Assembly (NCBI GenBank): GCA_917880885.1
Contig: OU862934.1
Span: 30,240,734 to 30,304,733 of the forward strand
Source of the DNA: Limnephilus marmoratus
Lineage: Eukaryota > Arthropoda > Insecta > Trichoptera > Limnephilidae
DNA: 64,000 nucleotides
Direction of reading: 5' to 3'
Part shown: in pieces, positions 42,092 through 52,455 of the stretch
How positions within the stretch are numbered: position 1 is the first letter of the stretch
Layout of the letters: each line of letters starts with the position of its first letter
Made by a program: the position numbers and the translations under genes
Notes under the pieces: generated by a model
What the model was told of the DNA's origin: nothing
What the model saw: the letters and a program-made list of their open reading frames with translations, nothing else
Database searches by the model: none

Positions 42092-43186
42092 AAAATGATG
42101 CTTAATAAGGATGGTGATCTACTTGTTCCCTGTAAGTGCATTTTAAACAATTTATTCTTAAATGTAGAAAAGTGCAAAACCTTGACTTTCTTCAAAAATA
42201 AAAATCCTGTTTTATTCGAATATTCCATCAATTGCACAGCTTTAGAAAGAGTCACGGAAATGAGAGATCTTGGAATTATTTTCATGAAAAACTATGTTTC
42301 GCCAATCATATCCACCAAATTGTAAACAAAGGTATGAAAACACTAGGCTTCGTATTAAGAACACCCAAAAACTTTAATTCCATACAAGCCATTAAATTAT
42401 TAAATGCATCTCTATTTAGAAACCTAACGGAATATAACTCGATAGTTTGGTCTCCATCTTACAAAATTCACATTCATAACATTGAGCGAATACGAAAAAA
42501 AATTCTGTGTTTTTTATAAATTTTATATTAAATTTCCCACTAGAAGACTTAAAATATAATTTATTATTAAATATTATAAAAATACACGCACTAGAAGACA
42601 GACGTAAAATAAACGACTTAACATTTTTATACAAAATACTTAACTCTAAATTTGACTGTTGCGAAATTCTGCAACCCATAAACTTACGAATACCGACAGT
42701 AACTACACGACATAATACACTATTCTACTGTAGCATTCATAAGCGGAACTACACTGCCCACTGCCCACTCTCCGATACAACGATTTCACACTATGGGAGA
42801 TCAGTACTTAGGTGATGTTGACAAATTTAACATAAACCTGGCGAATTTTGTTGATCTTGTAAAAAACTTATTCCAAAACTATTCCTAAACATATCTGTAT
42901 TTTTGTCAACCTATGAAATTGCTAAATTTTTGTATTTTTATGACTTCCGTGCTTTTTTATATAATTTTATTTTTATTATTTCTTTATCTGTTTCATTCCT
43001 AAACATATCTGTTTTTCTGTAAACCTATGAGATCGCTGTATTTTTGTGTTTTTATGACTTTTGTGCTTTTTTATCTTTTTTTTTTTTTAATGTTTCTGTA
43101 TCTGTTTAAAAATCATCTGTCATAAATTAACTGTACGACCAAATACGTAAAAGCCCTTTGGGCGTTAAATTAATAAATAAGTAAGT
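42092..43186 (+). pseudogene. Non-LTR retrotransposon (family A) 3' half
   Basis: Broken frames give FFKNKNPVLFEYSINCTALE, VTEMRDLGIIF, GMKTLGFVLRTPKNFNSIQ, LTEYNSIVWSPSYKIHIHNI, LPLEDLKYN-like and DLTFLYKILNSKFDCCEILQ. Frameshifts lie near 42285 and 42515. The 3' end is AAAAGCCCTTTGGGCGTTAA and a short (TAAA)-like run. Same family as 24352-25200, opposite strand. Confidence 0.85.
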
Positions 43187-43189
43187 ACT

Positions 43190-43440
43190 GGTTCCTGTTT
43201 CATATACCTACATTCTATTTACGTTACCTCCAGTTAACTCGGAGGTGAAGTACACCATGGTTTTTCCATTGAAAGATAATTTAAATTTGTTATGTCAGCC
43301 TTATCCAAATTCAGACATCAATAATTTTGTTGGGGCTCTTCAATAATTATTGGTCCTTGTTACAACCTTGTAAATTATTTATCTTTACGTGTTTATAATA
43401 TATTATACTTCTGGGTCACACGACCGGCTCTAATTAACTA
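43190..43440. other. Unassigned interval
   Basis: Nothing recognised. Confidence 0.4.
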
Positions 43441-43448
43441 CGAATTGA

Positions 43449-46128
43449 ATCTGGGCTACTAAGACGCCAACAGAACTTGTCGAGACGTATAATACAACTC
43501 TTTTATGTCTGTTAAATAAATATGCTCCGACGACGTCCAAAACACGTAAAGTTCGAAAGTCTGACGGCTGGTATGATGATGAATGCCGAAACCAGAAAAG
43601 ACTTACGCGGAAATTAGAGAGGTCATATAGGAAAAATTCTACGGTAACTTCTAGGGATGAGTGGATCCTTGCTCAAAAACAGTATATGAGCAAAATAAAT
43701 TCCAAAAGATCAGAATACTGGAATGAAAAGATTGACTCTGAGCGAACCAATCCACGGCGTCTCTGGAACTCAATAAAGACTGTTATTTCCGAAGCCACTG
43801 TTCCAACTAAAATAGATATTAACCCAGATGCCTTCTTAACGTTTTTTCGGGAAAAGATTGAAGCCATTCGTGCCTCCACATCTCACGCCCCTCCACCAAT
43901 ATTTACTATAAATTCTAAAGGAAATTTGTCTTCCTTCAAACTCACGACGCTGGAAGAAGTAAAAAAAATAATTTCAAGTTCGCCAAATAAGCAGTGCAGT
44001 CTTGACCCTATACCAACATGGTTACTAAAAAAATGTGTCATTGTCTTAGCCCCGTTCCTAGTTCATCTTTTTAATAAATCTCTGAGCACAGGTGACTTCC
44101 CTGAACCTCTAAAGTCTGCTGTAGTTAAGCCCATACTAAAAAAATCACAACTTGACAATTACAACTTGGGTAATTATCGACCCGTTTCAAATTTACCTTT
44201 CCTATCAAAAATCCTGGAGAAAATTGCTGCTGCACAAATAACCAGTCATTTGAATTCAAATAAATTATTCACTAATCGTCAATCCGCATATAGAAGGTTT
44301 CACTCAACAGAAACCGGAATACTTCGTATGCTGTCAGATATAACTTTGGCCATAGAGTCAGGTAAGTTAGCACTTATCTCACTCTTAGACATGAGTGCAG
44401 CGTTTGACACGATTGATCATGACTTTCTCATTAAGAGATTAGAGGAAACATTTGGTTTGAGTTCCGATATTAAAAATTGGCTGGTGTCATATCTATCCAA
44501 TCGCTTACAAGCCGTTAAGGTTGGAAATAAGCTCTCTAACTTCGCAACACTTTCTTCAGGGGTTCCCCAAGGATCCGTTTTAGGCCCACTTCTTTTCATC
44601 CTTTTTACAAATGATGTCGCCAAAATAATCGAGTCATTTGGTCTCCTGTCCCACTGCTACGCTGACGATCAGCAAGTTTATTTTTACTGCTCTCCAAACG
44701 AAATCAACAGTCTTAAAATCCGCATAGCTGAATGCCTAGAAGCAATAACTCGTTGGATGTCTTCAAACAGGCTGAAGCTGAACCCATCTAAGACTGAGTT
44801 TCTATGGGCGGCCACAAACAAACGCCAACATTTCATAGACAATTCACCTATTTCCATTTCCGGCAACGATATTATTCCGAAGACAACAGTCAAACTTCTT
44901 GGCGTTAATTTAGATTCAGACTTTTCGTTAAAAAGTCAAATAAATAGGACAGTAAGCACCGGTTTTTTTCACCTAAGACAACTCAAGTCAGTTCGAAGAA
45001 ACCTTCCTACAGAGGCGACAAAACTATTAATTAACTCTTACGTAGTCTCGCGGCTTGATTACTGTAACGGCATCTACGCTAGTCTTCCAAAATATCAAAT
45101 TGACAAACTTCAATCCGTGTTTAATGCAGCGGCAAGGCTCATAACTGGGGTTTCTAAATATTCGCATATTTCAGAACACCTTCGTAACCTTCACTGGCTC
45201 AAGTGCCCTGAGAGAATCCAGTACAAATTGTGCTGGATGGTTTTTAAATCAATCAACGAAATGGCCCCACCTTACATCTCCGAATTATGTGTCCCGGAAA
45301 ATACCGGTCCGAGACAATTAACCCTTAGATCAGCAACTTCATCTGCTAAAGGCAGACTAATAGAACCTAAACGAAAGCCAAATACTATGTTTGGAGATCG
45401 TGCTTTCGGAGTATCTGGGCCTAAGGCTTGGAATAGACTCCCTCCGGAATTAAGATGCATAACAAGCCCAACAGAGTTTAGGTCCAAACTAAAAACCTTC
45501 CTTTTTGGGCTCTCATACCCGTAATTTAAATATACCTATTTGAGAGTATCATACTTGTATTGCCTATGATATGTCTTAATCACACTTTTCTTACTGAATT
45601 AAAATTACTCGATTCATTACACATCAATCTGTTTCTTGACGAATCAAATTTAGAAAGATCAAATCCTTATAGGTACTACTGCACCACCCACCTTTACATG
45701 TTGCTTTTACTTTCCAAAATACACTCGTCAAAGAATACATTACATATTAATATTAAAATATTTTTCAGGATTAAATAACATGTGTTCACAATAATGTCCT
45801 CTGCGTGCGAACTCTATCTAAATTTCTTTAAATGGACAATATACAGTGTTAATTTCAGACGACCTCCCAGGTAAGTATGGTCCTGTTTTCATTAAATTTT
45901 AGGCAGCATCGCGTTCATTGGTCAAAATATTGTACATATATTTTCGTATCGGTGATTAATGAACCGGTGTATGCAATTTTTAGCCATAAGTTGTTTATAA
46001 TTGTTTGCCTAGCTTGTAGTTTTTTAGATTTTAGAAATGTATTATAAGTTTGTACAGCGCCCTTGAGGTGATTTTTCACAAAAACGGCGCTATATAAATC
46101 ATCCAAATATTATTATTATTATTATTAC
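43449..46128 (+). mobile_element. CR1-like LINE, 5'-truncated, with complete RT frame and (ATT)n tail
   Basis: The frame is open from 43449 (YNTTLLCLLNKYAP, DGWYDDECRNQKRLTRK: the linker between endonuclease and RT) to 45524. A ~580-base 3' UTR follows and ends GCGCCCTTGAGGTGATTTTT, GGCGCTATATAAATCATCC and (ATT)n at 46108-46128, the tail layout of CR1/L2-group elements. Other copies of this 3' end lie at 229-672 and 15408-15480. Confidence 0.9.
43686..45524 (+). CDS. CR1-like reverse transcriptase, 612 codons, intact
   Basis: Longest intact frame in the window. Order of parts: linker (residues 1-60); ASSPNKQCSLDPIPTWLLKK-type RT entry (about 95-115); VVKPILKK and NYRPVSNLPFLSKILEK (about 150-180); LLDMSAAFDTIDHDFL (block A, about 232); SSGVPQGSVLGPLLFILF (about 290); HCYADDQQVYFYC (catalytic YADD, about 323-328); and KLLGVNLD. 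The C-terminal domain ends GPRQLTLRSATSS, RAFGVSGPKAWNRLPPELR and LKTFLFGLSYP, as in CR1-group elements. The first ATG is an internal methionine, since the frame runs open to 43449. Probably transcribed only if read through from outside. Confidence 0.9.
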   Translation: MSKINSKRSEYWNEKIDSERTNPRRLWNSIKTVISEATVPTKIDINPDAFLTFFREKIEAIRASTSHAPPPIFTINSKGNLSSFKLTTLEEVKKIISSSPNKQCSLDPIPTWLLKKCVIVLAPFLVHLFNKSLSTGDFPEPLKSAVVKPILKKSQLDNYNLGNYRPVSNLPFLSKILEKIAAAQITSHLNSNKLFTNRQSAYRRFHSTETGILRMLSDITLAIESGKLALISLLDMSAAFDTIDHDFLIKRLEETFGLSSDIKNWLVSYLSNRLQAVKVGNKLSNFATLSSGVPQGSVLGPLLFILFTNDVAKIIESFGLLSHCYADDQQVYFYCSPNEINSLKIRIAECLEAITRWMSSNRLKLNPSKTEFLWAATNKRQHFIDNSPISISGNDIIPKTTVKLLGVNLDSDFSLKSQINRTVSTGFFHLRQLKSVRRNLPTEATKLLINSYVVSRLDYCNGIYASLPKYQIDKLQSVFNAAARLITGVSKYSHISEHLRNLHWLKCPERIQYKLCWMVFKSINEMAPPYISELCVPENTGPRQLTLRSATSSAKGRLIEPKRKPNTMFGDRAFGVSGPKAWNRLPPELRCITSPTEFRSKLKTFLFGLSYP

Positions 46129-46129
46129 T

Positions 46130-46940
46130 CGGCGGTCGCCATCCGTCACAGGATGCGGCGGCCGGTCGGTAAATCTCGGTAGCGTTCGTGTTTACGACAC
46201 GTATAGCGCTGGGATGTACTGCTCTTACTACTGGACATCTGTGGGAACTTGACGGAAGCTCGACGGAAACGTGACTATCAAGGATACCACAAAATTGATT
46301 TTAAGTCGACCCCGCTTCTCACTCCAGTGCTGTGATATTTTGTAACAAAGAAACATACGTCAGCATTTATATATATGTGAGATATCTTTCCATCGCCTCC
46401 TATAGCCTATTCGAGTATATATATAGATACATATGTATATCAAGTCTCGTCCTGTTGGACCAAGAATTATGTTACTCTCTTCTGACAGTAGACAGGGGTC
46501 GAAAGAGTCATAGAAAAAGGACGCATAAGAAAAGGATGAAAGCCGCTGAAGAGAATAACTGATAGAAGTTTCTCTGTGTGCCCAAAGTAAGCACAATTTT
46601 ACCTTACTTCTTTTAAATCGATATTTAAGTAATATTTGAATACACGGACTCTATATGAGGTGCAGTACCGAACTCAAGAATGATGGAGATGGAGATGACT
46701 AGATGGAGAAATTCCAAAATTCGCTGACAAAGCGGTCGAGTCCAACAGAGGGCGATGGGACTTAGCAAAAATTATATTTTTGTTAACAGAATCTTGGAGA
46801 TCAAAAGAGGCCAGCCCATCAGCTGTAGAGAGAGACAGTGAATTTGTTGAAGACAAGAAAGCTGACCTGATAGTCTAACTTCTATATTGATATCCCCAAT
46901 TGAAGAATGTTTTGAGGCTGATGGGAGTGGAACGGAAAGG
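46130..46940. other. Unassigned interval
   Basis: A GC-rich opening (46133-46230, CGGCGGTCGCC, GCGGCGGCCGGTCGG) directly follows the CR1 tail and looks like the 5' end of something else. No coding match found. Confidence 0.35.
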
Positions 46941-46944
46941 GAGA

Positions 46945-47000
46945 TATGGTCACAAAACATAAGTAAAGCAACGTCAAGAAACGTTTCGATTCTTAATGGT
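46945..47000 (-). repeat. T-SINE fragment
   Basis: AAGCAACGTCAAGAAACGTT and TCGATTCTTAATGGTG match the T-SINE body on the minus strand. Confidence 0.5.
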
Positions 47001-47049
47001 GCTATTTAATTGTGGCGTAGTAGTCAAAAAGTTATGTAATAATAAATAT

Positions 47050-47215
47050 CTAAAGTCCCCGGCGTTCCCCGGCTATACACAAAGGTTTTCGAAATTAGAA
47101 GTAGACATTAACATTTATTTAATTTTGAAGATCAAGTTTGCAATATTTCATCAATTTGAGAATTGATGAAATATTGCAAACAGAAGATTGTTTTTTTTAA
47201 ATTTTATTATTGTAT
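47050..47215 (+). repeat. RTE-like fragment ending in a perfect 20-bp hairpin
   Basis: TCCCCGGCGTTCCCCGGCTA and GGTTTTCGAAATTAGAAGT resemble the start of the 27735 element. At 47137-47180 TTTGCAATATTTCATCAATT is followed by a 4-base loop and its exact inverse. Confidence 0.65.
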
Positions 47216-47530
47216 AAAAGTTACATGCAAGGGGAATTTATTTATTTATTTATTTATTTATTCACGCCCTTTTACGGGGCTTTTACATAAGTATGAAATT
47301 TACAAATTACACTATGATTAAATAATATATAAATACTATTTCTTTAACAAAGAAATATAATAGGTTTTTGCCACGCAATATATAGTATTTATTGTACATG
47401 ACTGAACTGCCTCAGTAACAGTATTTTGTATTTGTTTAAAGATAAATTGAAGATGTTAATTATGGGGGTACATCAAATATTCTACTATGTAATTAATTAC
47501 TGTATAAAATTTATTTGTAATTTATGTACC

Positions 47531-49308
47531 TTATATTACTAATAAAAAAAAATAAAAAAAAAAAATGTCCACTGACTTGGTATAATTATTTCCCTCCATT
47601 AGTATTCTGGGCAAAGAGGAATACATATGGTAGTTAGTTCCAGAATTTCTGCACTGAAATAAATCCTGACTTCTGGTATTACGTAGTGGAATCCGGAAAC
47701 TTATCAATTCTAGCAATATCGGACTATCAACTAAATCATTTAGAATTTTATATAGAAATACTAAGTCAGTGAAAATTCTTCTGTCGGACAATTTGAGCAT
47801 ATTCATATCATTTAAAATAGTGTTGTAGTTCAACATAATTGCTGGAAAACCCATTTTAAAATTTAGAAAACGTAAGAATTTGTTTTGTATTCTTTCAACA
47901 GCTTGTATACTATAATGTATACTATAATGTGAATTCCAGACGGGAGAATTGTACTCAAGTTGACTTCTAACATAGGCAAAATATAACAGTTTAATACACT
48001 TTATATTGTTAAAATTTCTAGTTAGCCTGGTTATAAATCCCAACATTTTTAAGCCCTTATTAGAGATTTCTGTTATATGGTTAACAAATTAAAGATTTGA
48101 TTGAAAAGTGATGCCCAAGTCTTTAATTTGTGTTAATGTCTCAAGAGTATTGTTATCAATGTTGCAATTAAAGATCACTGGATTTTGTATTCGAGAAAAT
48201 CTAACCACTTGGCATTTTGAGATATTTAAGTAAAGTCTATTTTCATTACACCAAATTAACAATTTGTTGATATTATCTTGAAGAATGTTGCAGTGGTAAA
48301 TATTTTGAATAATTCTAAACATTTTGAGGTCATCAGCAAAAAGTAAGAAAAATACATCATGAAATATTTTTGTTAGATCATTTATAAATAAGATAAATAA
48401 GATTGGGCCAAGGTGTGAACCCTGTGGAACTCCACTTGTTGCATAATTTTTTTCCGACAGGGAGGATTTTATTCTGACAATTTGTTGTCTTCCAGTAAGA
48501 TAACTTTCAAACCAGTTTAATATATTACGACGTATACCAAGTTTTTCTAATTTCCAAATGAGAATTTTATGGGAAACTGAATCAAAAGCTTTAATAAAAT
48601 CAGAATAGACAGAGTCTACTTGTTTTTTTCTTTAAAAGCATTGATTATAAATTTTTCATAAATAATTAAGTTTGATAGAGTACTTCTACCTGGCATAAAT
48701 CCAAACTGGTAAGGTGATATCACAGGTTTTATTTGTGTAAAAAGTTTGTCAAGTATTAGGCTTTCAAAGAGTTTCGGTATGGTGGATTGAATGCATATTG
48801 GTCTGTAATTAGAAATATCGCTTTTATCGCCCTTTTTGAAAATTGGAGTCAAATAACTAACTTTCCACTTATCGGGAAAAATTCCACTAGATAAAGATAG
48901 ATTAAAAAGTTTGGTTAACGGGAGAGCAATTACTTTGATACATTCTTTGATAAATATTGTAGGTATATTATCTGGTCCCGCAGATTTGTGGATATCTAAC
49001 GATTTAACTTTGGTAATTACATCAGAGAGACTTATGGTGCACTGTGAAATATCAAGAGTTTCATCTAGAGTTGTTGTTGGAACAGGAGCATTGCTTAAGT
49101 CTGTTGAATAAACACTTTTAAAAAATTTTGAAAACAAGTTTACAATACCATCAGTATTATTGCTATGGCTGCCATTTAGGTGCATAATACTAGGGAAATC
49201 AGAATCATCTTCTTTAAGAGATTTCGAATATTTCCAAAAATCACCAACATTATTTATTATGGAGTTTTGAATTTCATTTATATAGTTACGGTAGCAGGTC
49301 ATAGACAT
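47531..49308 (-). pseudogene. LINE reverse transcriptase, continuation, with one frameshift and one stop
   Basis: Continues from the endonuclease: RNYINEIQNSIINNVGDFWK, KSAGPDNIPTIFIKECIKVI, YLTPIFKKGDKSDISNYRPI and PYQFGFMPGRSTLSN, then (after a one-base loss in the A-run near 48626) VDSVYSDFIKAFDSVSHKIL, SGVPQGSHLGPILFILFIN and FLLFADDLKMF, then KDLGITFQSNL, a TAA at 48089-48091 where a serine-like codon is expected, and FVNHITEISNKGLKMLGFI to the end at 47531. All RT blocks are present. With only three lesions it is a young but dead copy, unless the two A-run losses are assembly errors. Confidence 0.85.
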
Positions 49309-50444
49309 TTTTTACATGAAGTTCTTAAATCTTTGAATTCAATGTAATCAGAATTTTTTCGATATAATTTATATTCTTTATGTTTAAGTTTTTTAGTGAT
49401 AAGTAGATTTATAAGTTCTTTAGAGTACCATTTTGGATAGGTGCTTGGCTTACATATCTTGGTTGGAATATACATGTTAATAGCCTTTTCCAAAACAGAA
49501 TAAAATTTATTGGCAGCTGTGTTGATATCATCATATTGCACAGATGACCAATCAAAAGTGAGAAGATAATTACAAATTTTCTCGAAAGCAGTTTTGAAAA
49601 AGTTTTGGTAACTAAAAGACAGTTTACAAGTATTAACATGGACATTAGAAATAATAACTTTCAGTGGAGGATGATAAGCATCAATGGGCACCAGCGGTTC
49701 ACTACATTCTTCAATTACTAGTGAGTCTAAGTTAGAAAAACATAAGTCTAGAGTACGATTATTTTCATTTGGTACAGTATTTGCCTGATTGAGGAATAAC
49801 GCCATGTCTAGAATAATGCGTTCAGATTCACTAACACTGATATTATTGTCACTGTTCACCCAGTTCACATTTGGAAAGTTATAATCACCAGCAAGCAAAA
49901 ATGTTGCACTAGGATTCCTTTTTAATATAGTTTCCACTTCCTCACTATGGCACCTGTATACTTCATTACTTGAATTTGGTGGGATAAAAATACAGCCCAC
50001 AATAATCTTTTTGTTCCTCGCAACATTCACTTGTACGAAGATTTGCTCAAGTTGTTTATGTTTTGTTGTAATTAAGTTTGCTTTATATTTCTTGCTGATA
50101 GCGATTAAAACCCCACCACCTCTGCTTTTAGCACTTGTCAATGTATTTCTGTCTAATCTATGCACATTATGATTAATGAAACCTAATTCACTAGAATGAA
50201 TATTTGGTTCTAACCACGTTTCGGAAAGTAGTACAAAGTCGTGCCCAAACATTGGTAGTGTAGACTGAAGTAAACATAATTTTGTTTTAAGGCCTCTGAC
50301 ATTCTGGTAGTACATTTTTAATTCGTTTAGTTTTATACTATGGCCTCTGTTTTTCTGATTTGACCTCTGCCTTACTGATTTGATTACGTCGTTTGAGAAA
50401 GTAGGGGAGTGTGAATGTTTATTTGTAGAGTTTTTTAATGGCAT
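49299..50444 (-). CDS. LINE apurinic-type endonuclease, N-terminal part of the polyprotein
   Basis: Nicks the target DNA for target-primed reverse transcription. Exonuclease-endonuclease-phosphatase fold motifs in order: YYQNVRG (residues 45-51), LLSETWLEP with catalytic Glu (about 75), SRGGGVLIAIS (108-117), LAGDYNFPNVNW with catalytic Asp/Asn (185-195), RTLDLCFSN (230-238) and IDAYHPPLKVI, where the usual SDHxP is replaced by DAYHPP with His 258. The ATG at 50444 has stop codons upstream. The frame ends early at 49299 because one A appears lost in the A-run near 49306; the RT continues in the next frame. Confidence 0.85.
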   Translation of the reverse strand: MPLKNSTNKHSHSPTFSNDVIKSVRQRSNQKNRGHSIKLNELKMYYQNVRGLKTKLCLLQSTLPMFGHDFVLLSETWLEPNIHSSELGFINHNVHRLDRNTLTSAKSRGGGVLIAISKKYKANLITTKHKQLEQIFVQVNVARNKKIIVGCIFIPPNSSNEVYRCHSEEVETILKRNPSATFLLAGDYNFPNVNWVNSDNNISVSESERIILDMALFLNQANTVPNENNRTLDLCFSNLDSLVIEECSEPLVPIDAYHPPLKVIISNVHVNTCKLSFSYQNFFKTAFEKICNYLLTFDWSSVQYDDINTAANKFYSVLEKAINMYIPTKICKPSTYPKWYSKELINLLITKKLKHKEYKLYRKNSDYIEFKDLRTSCKKCL

Positions 50445-50699
50445 GATGATGTTCTGGTAGTAGATGCTGGTAGTAATACCCGCTAAGCTACTGCAAGTAG
50501 CTTGTCAGCAGGAGATTCGTTCCACTAATTAGTTAAAATATTACATGAAATAGTCCTAAACGCATCAGCGTGGCAACAACATACACTATAACAACATATT
50601 AACTATAAAAACGAGAATAAACTGTAGATTTCTATAAAAAATCAATTCTACGCCACCCGCCCGGTGCCGGCCAACCCGCTACAGACAAACTTCTTTATA

Positions 50700-51010
50700 T
50701 AAACAAATTTGTCTATAATCGGTACCCTTCAAATCGGTTGACATAGATCACACTTCTAGACATTTTCGTTTCAGTGGGAAACGCAGATGTGATGGTTTTT
50801 CATTAAATTTGTAAGCCTCGGACACAAATGTTCTCCGCAAGCCTGATTTGAACAGCCTTGATTTGTTTTTATAACGCGTTGGTTCACGTTATTTGTTGTT
50901 GTGTAAGAAATAATGAAAATTTTTTTTTTTTTTCTTAACAACATTTCAGATTAAAAAGCTTAATATTCATGATTTTAGATTTCACTGCCAAAGTATTATC
51001 ATTATTATTT
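50700..51010. other. Unassigned interval
   Basis: Nothing recognised. Confidence 0.4.
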
Positions 51011-51016
51011 TTTGCA

Positions 51017-51885
51017 ATTTGGGAGGCGGGAATGGGTACCGCCGCCCCGGGAAGCGTTTATTGGATAACCAACACCTCTGCCATAGATCACCCTAAATGG
51101 TTCGCTTCGTTTGGTGACTTAGCACGAGTGAATATGGTTCATAGGGTTAGGTTTGTCCGGGTCTTGGCAGCGGATGCGTCTGCCCACCAGCTGCAAGGCA
51201 GGCCGGATCGGGAGATAATGGTTGAGGGAGTCCCTTTTACTTATTCGGCCGTACTCTATCGGAACATCGCCTTCCACTGCAGTGGAAGGGATGGATTCAT
51301 ACGTCCATAACTCCTGGACACACTGATCCAAGATTCCTACCCACCCTTAAAACCCTTTTCCTTCTCAGAACTACCTCTCCATCCTTTCCTAAAAAGAACG
51401 TCCACACAGCATCCCCAAAGATGACATAAGCCCTGAGGGTACTTATTTTCCTCAGGGCCTCCTGAGTTATTTTTTAATATTTTTTTTTTTATGAATACCG
51501 CACAGGAGTCCCAACTGCTCCCATCTGAAGCCAGTGAGGCTATGGCATCCCCAATTGGGGTATGTTGTGAGGCTGAAGGTAGTGGGGAGGGGAAATACCC
51601 GGCTATTCAGATCTGGTCACCAAACACGGCTAATGCCATTTCAAGCAACGTTTCAATTCTGAATGGTGGTTTTACACCAGGGCGATACTGAGAGTATCTT
51701 CCACTCTGGAACGTGCCGCAAATACACTATATATTATTTTAAATGAATAAATGTGAAATAACACAAATTAATTCAATAAATTCGAAACGCCGGGATTCGA
51801 TCCCGCGACCTTCAGAGTGCGAGTCAAGAGCCTGACCGCTGGACTACGCCGGCCGCTGAGTGGAGCTAATGTAAAAAAAAACAAT
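51017..51885 (+). mobile_element. Long H-SINE split by a complete T-SINE
   Basis: Starts GGGAGGCGGGAATGGGTACC, keeps the long-subtype segment (GGATGCGTCTGCCCACCAGC, TGGATTCATACGTCC) and the hairpin (GCCCTGAGGGTACTTATTTT with CCTCAGGGC). It is interrupted after CCTGAGT and resumes with TGAGTGGAGCTAATGT plus A-run at 51885. This copy shows clearly which segment belongs to which family. Confidence 0.85.
51468..51855 (-). mobile_element. Full-length T-SINE with CTGAGT target duplication
   Basis: CTGAGT occurs at 51462-51467 and 51856-51861, directly flanking the element, so its limits are exact. On the minus strand: tRNA head (51855-51780; GGCGTAGTCCAGCGGTCAGG, B box GGGATCGAATCCC), a middle with GCCCTGGTGTAAAACCACC, and the tail TTGGGACTCCTGTGCGGTAT with A-rich end. 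Confidence 0.9.
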
Positions 51886-51889
51886 ATTT

Positions 51890-52120
51890 TAGAAGATATA
51901 TCGATTAAAAACAAACCCGATTTTCTTCAAGGTTTCCTTGTTTTCTCCCGCCTGAAGTGTGATATAATTGACAAAAAGTTGCCATTTTTCTAATTCAATA
52001 CTTTCGAATCTTTCGATTCAATCTTCGAATTGTGCCATCAAATGTCATTCCCATTAAAATAATAATAGACAATCACAGAGCAATAATGGCGGCAATATTC
52101 GTTTCGGGAGGAGATTCCAA
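51890..52120. other. AT-rich interval, nothing recognised
   Basis: No supported features. Confidence 0.4.
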
Positions 52121-52124
52121 ATTC

Positions 52125-52295
52125 CAAATTCGAATTTCGAAATTGTTCCAGCGCCGGAAGTGGCGCGGAGGGCGCGAAATGCAATTTGAAATTGGAGCAG
52201 CCGGGAACTGGAAGATGGCGGATGACGGAACGGCGGCCGTTTCATTTTGGCGGGCTTTTGCCACGTGACGTGGAAATATTCGCGCGCTTTTTTAT
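52125..52295. promoter_or_regulatory. CpG-rich island with clustered promoter-type motifs
   Basis: In an AT-rich setting this ~170-base stretch has many CpGs and, close together, GCGCCGGAAGTGGCGCG (ETS-type), GAAGATGGCGGATGACGG (YY1/Pho-type), CATTTTGGCGGGCTTTT and TTCGCGCGC (E2F-type) and CCACGTGACGTGG (E-box/CRE-like). Such combinations occur in housekeeping promoters. No downstream exon could be identified, so the function is inference only. Confidence 0.35.
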
Positions 52296-52455
52296 TCATG
52301 GACTATGAAATCTTTCCAGGCGTTTTTCCCAGTTTCTTACCGTCCTTACCAGGGCGGTAATGGAATTGTTGAAACTACAGGGTAACACAATTTTGGTCAC
52401 AACTTGGTTTCTTTTTTGTTTGTTTAAGACGACGATACATCCATATATATATTTA

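Larger units (their letters stand above)
47236..50690 (-). mobile_element. Near-complete endonuclease-RT LINE
   Basis: Minus strand: 5' UTR-like segment (50445 to about 50690), endonuclease frame (50444-49299), RT frame (49308-47531) and a 3' UTR ending AAAGCCCCGTAAAAGGGCG with (TAAA)n at 47236-47262. The tail layout matches family A, so these are probably related. The element is about 3.4 kb. ORF1 is not seen; either it is absent or the 5' end is cut. Confidence 0.85.
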
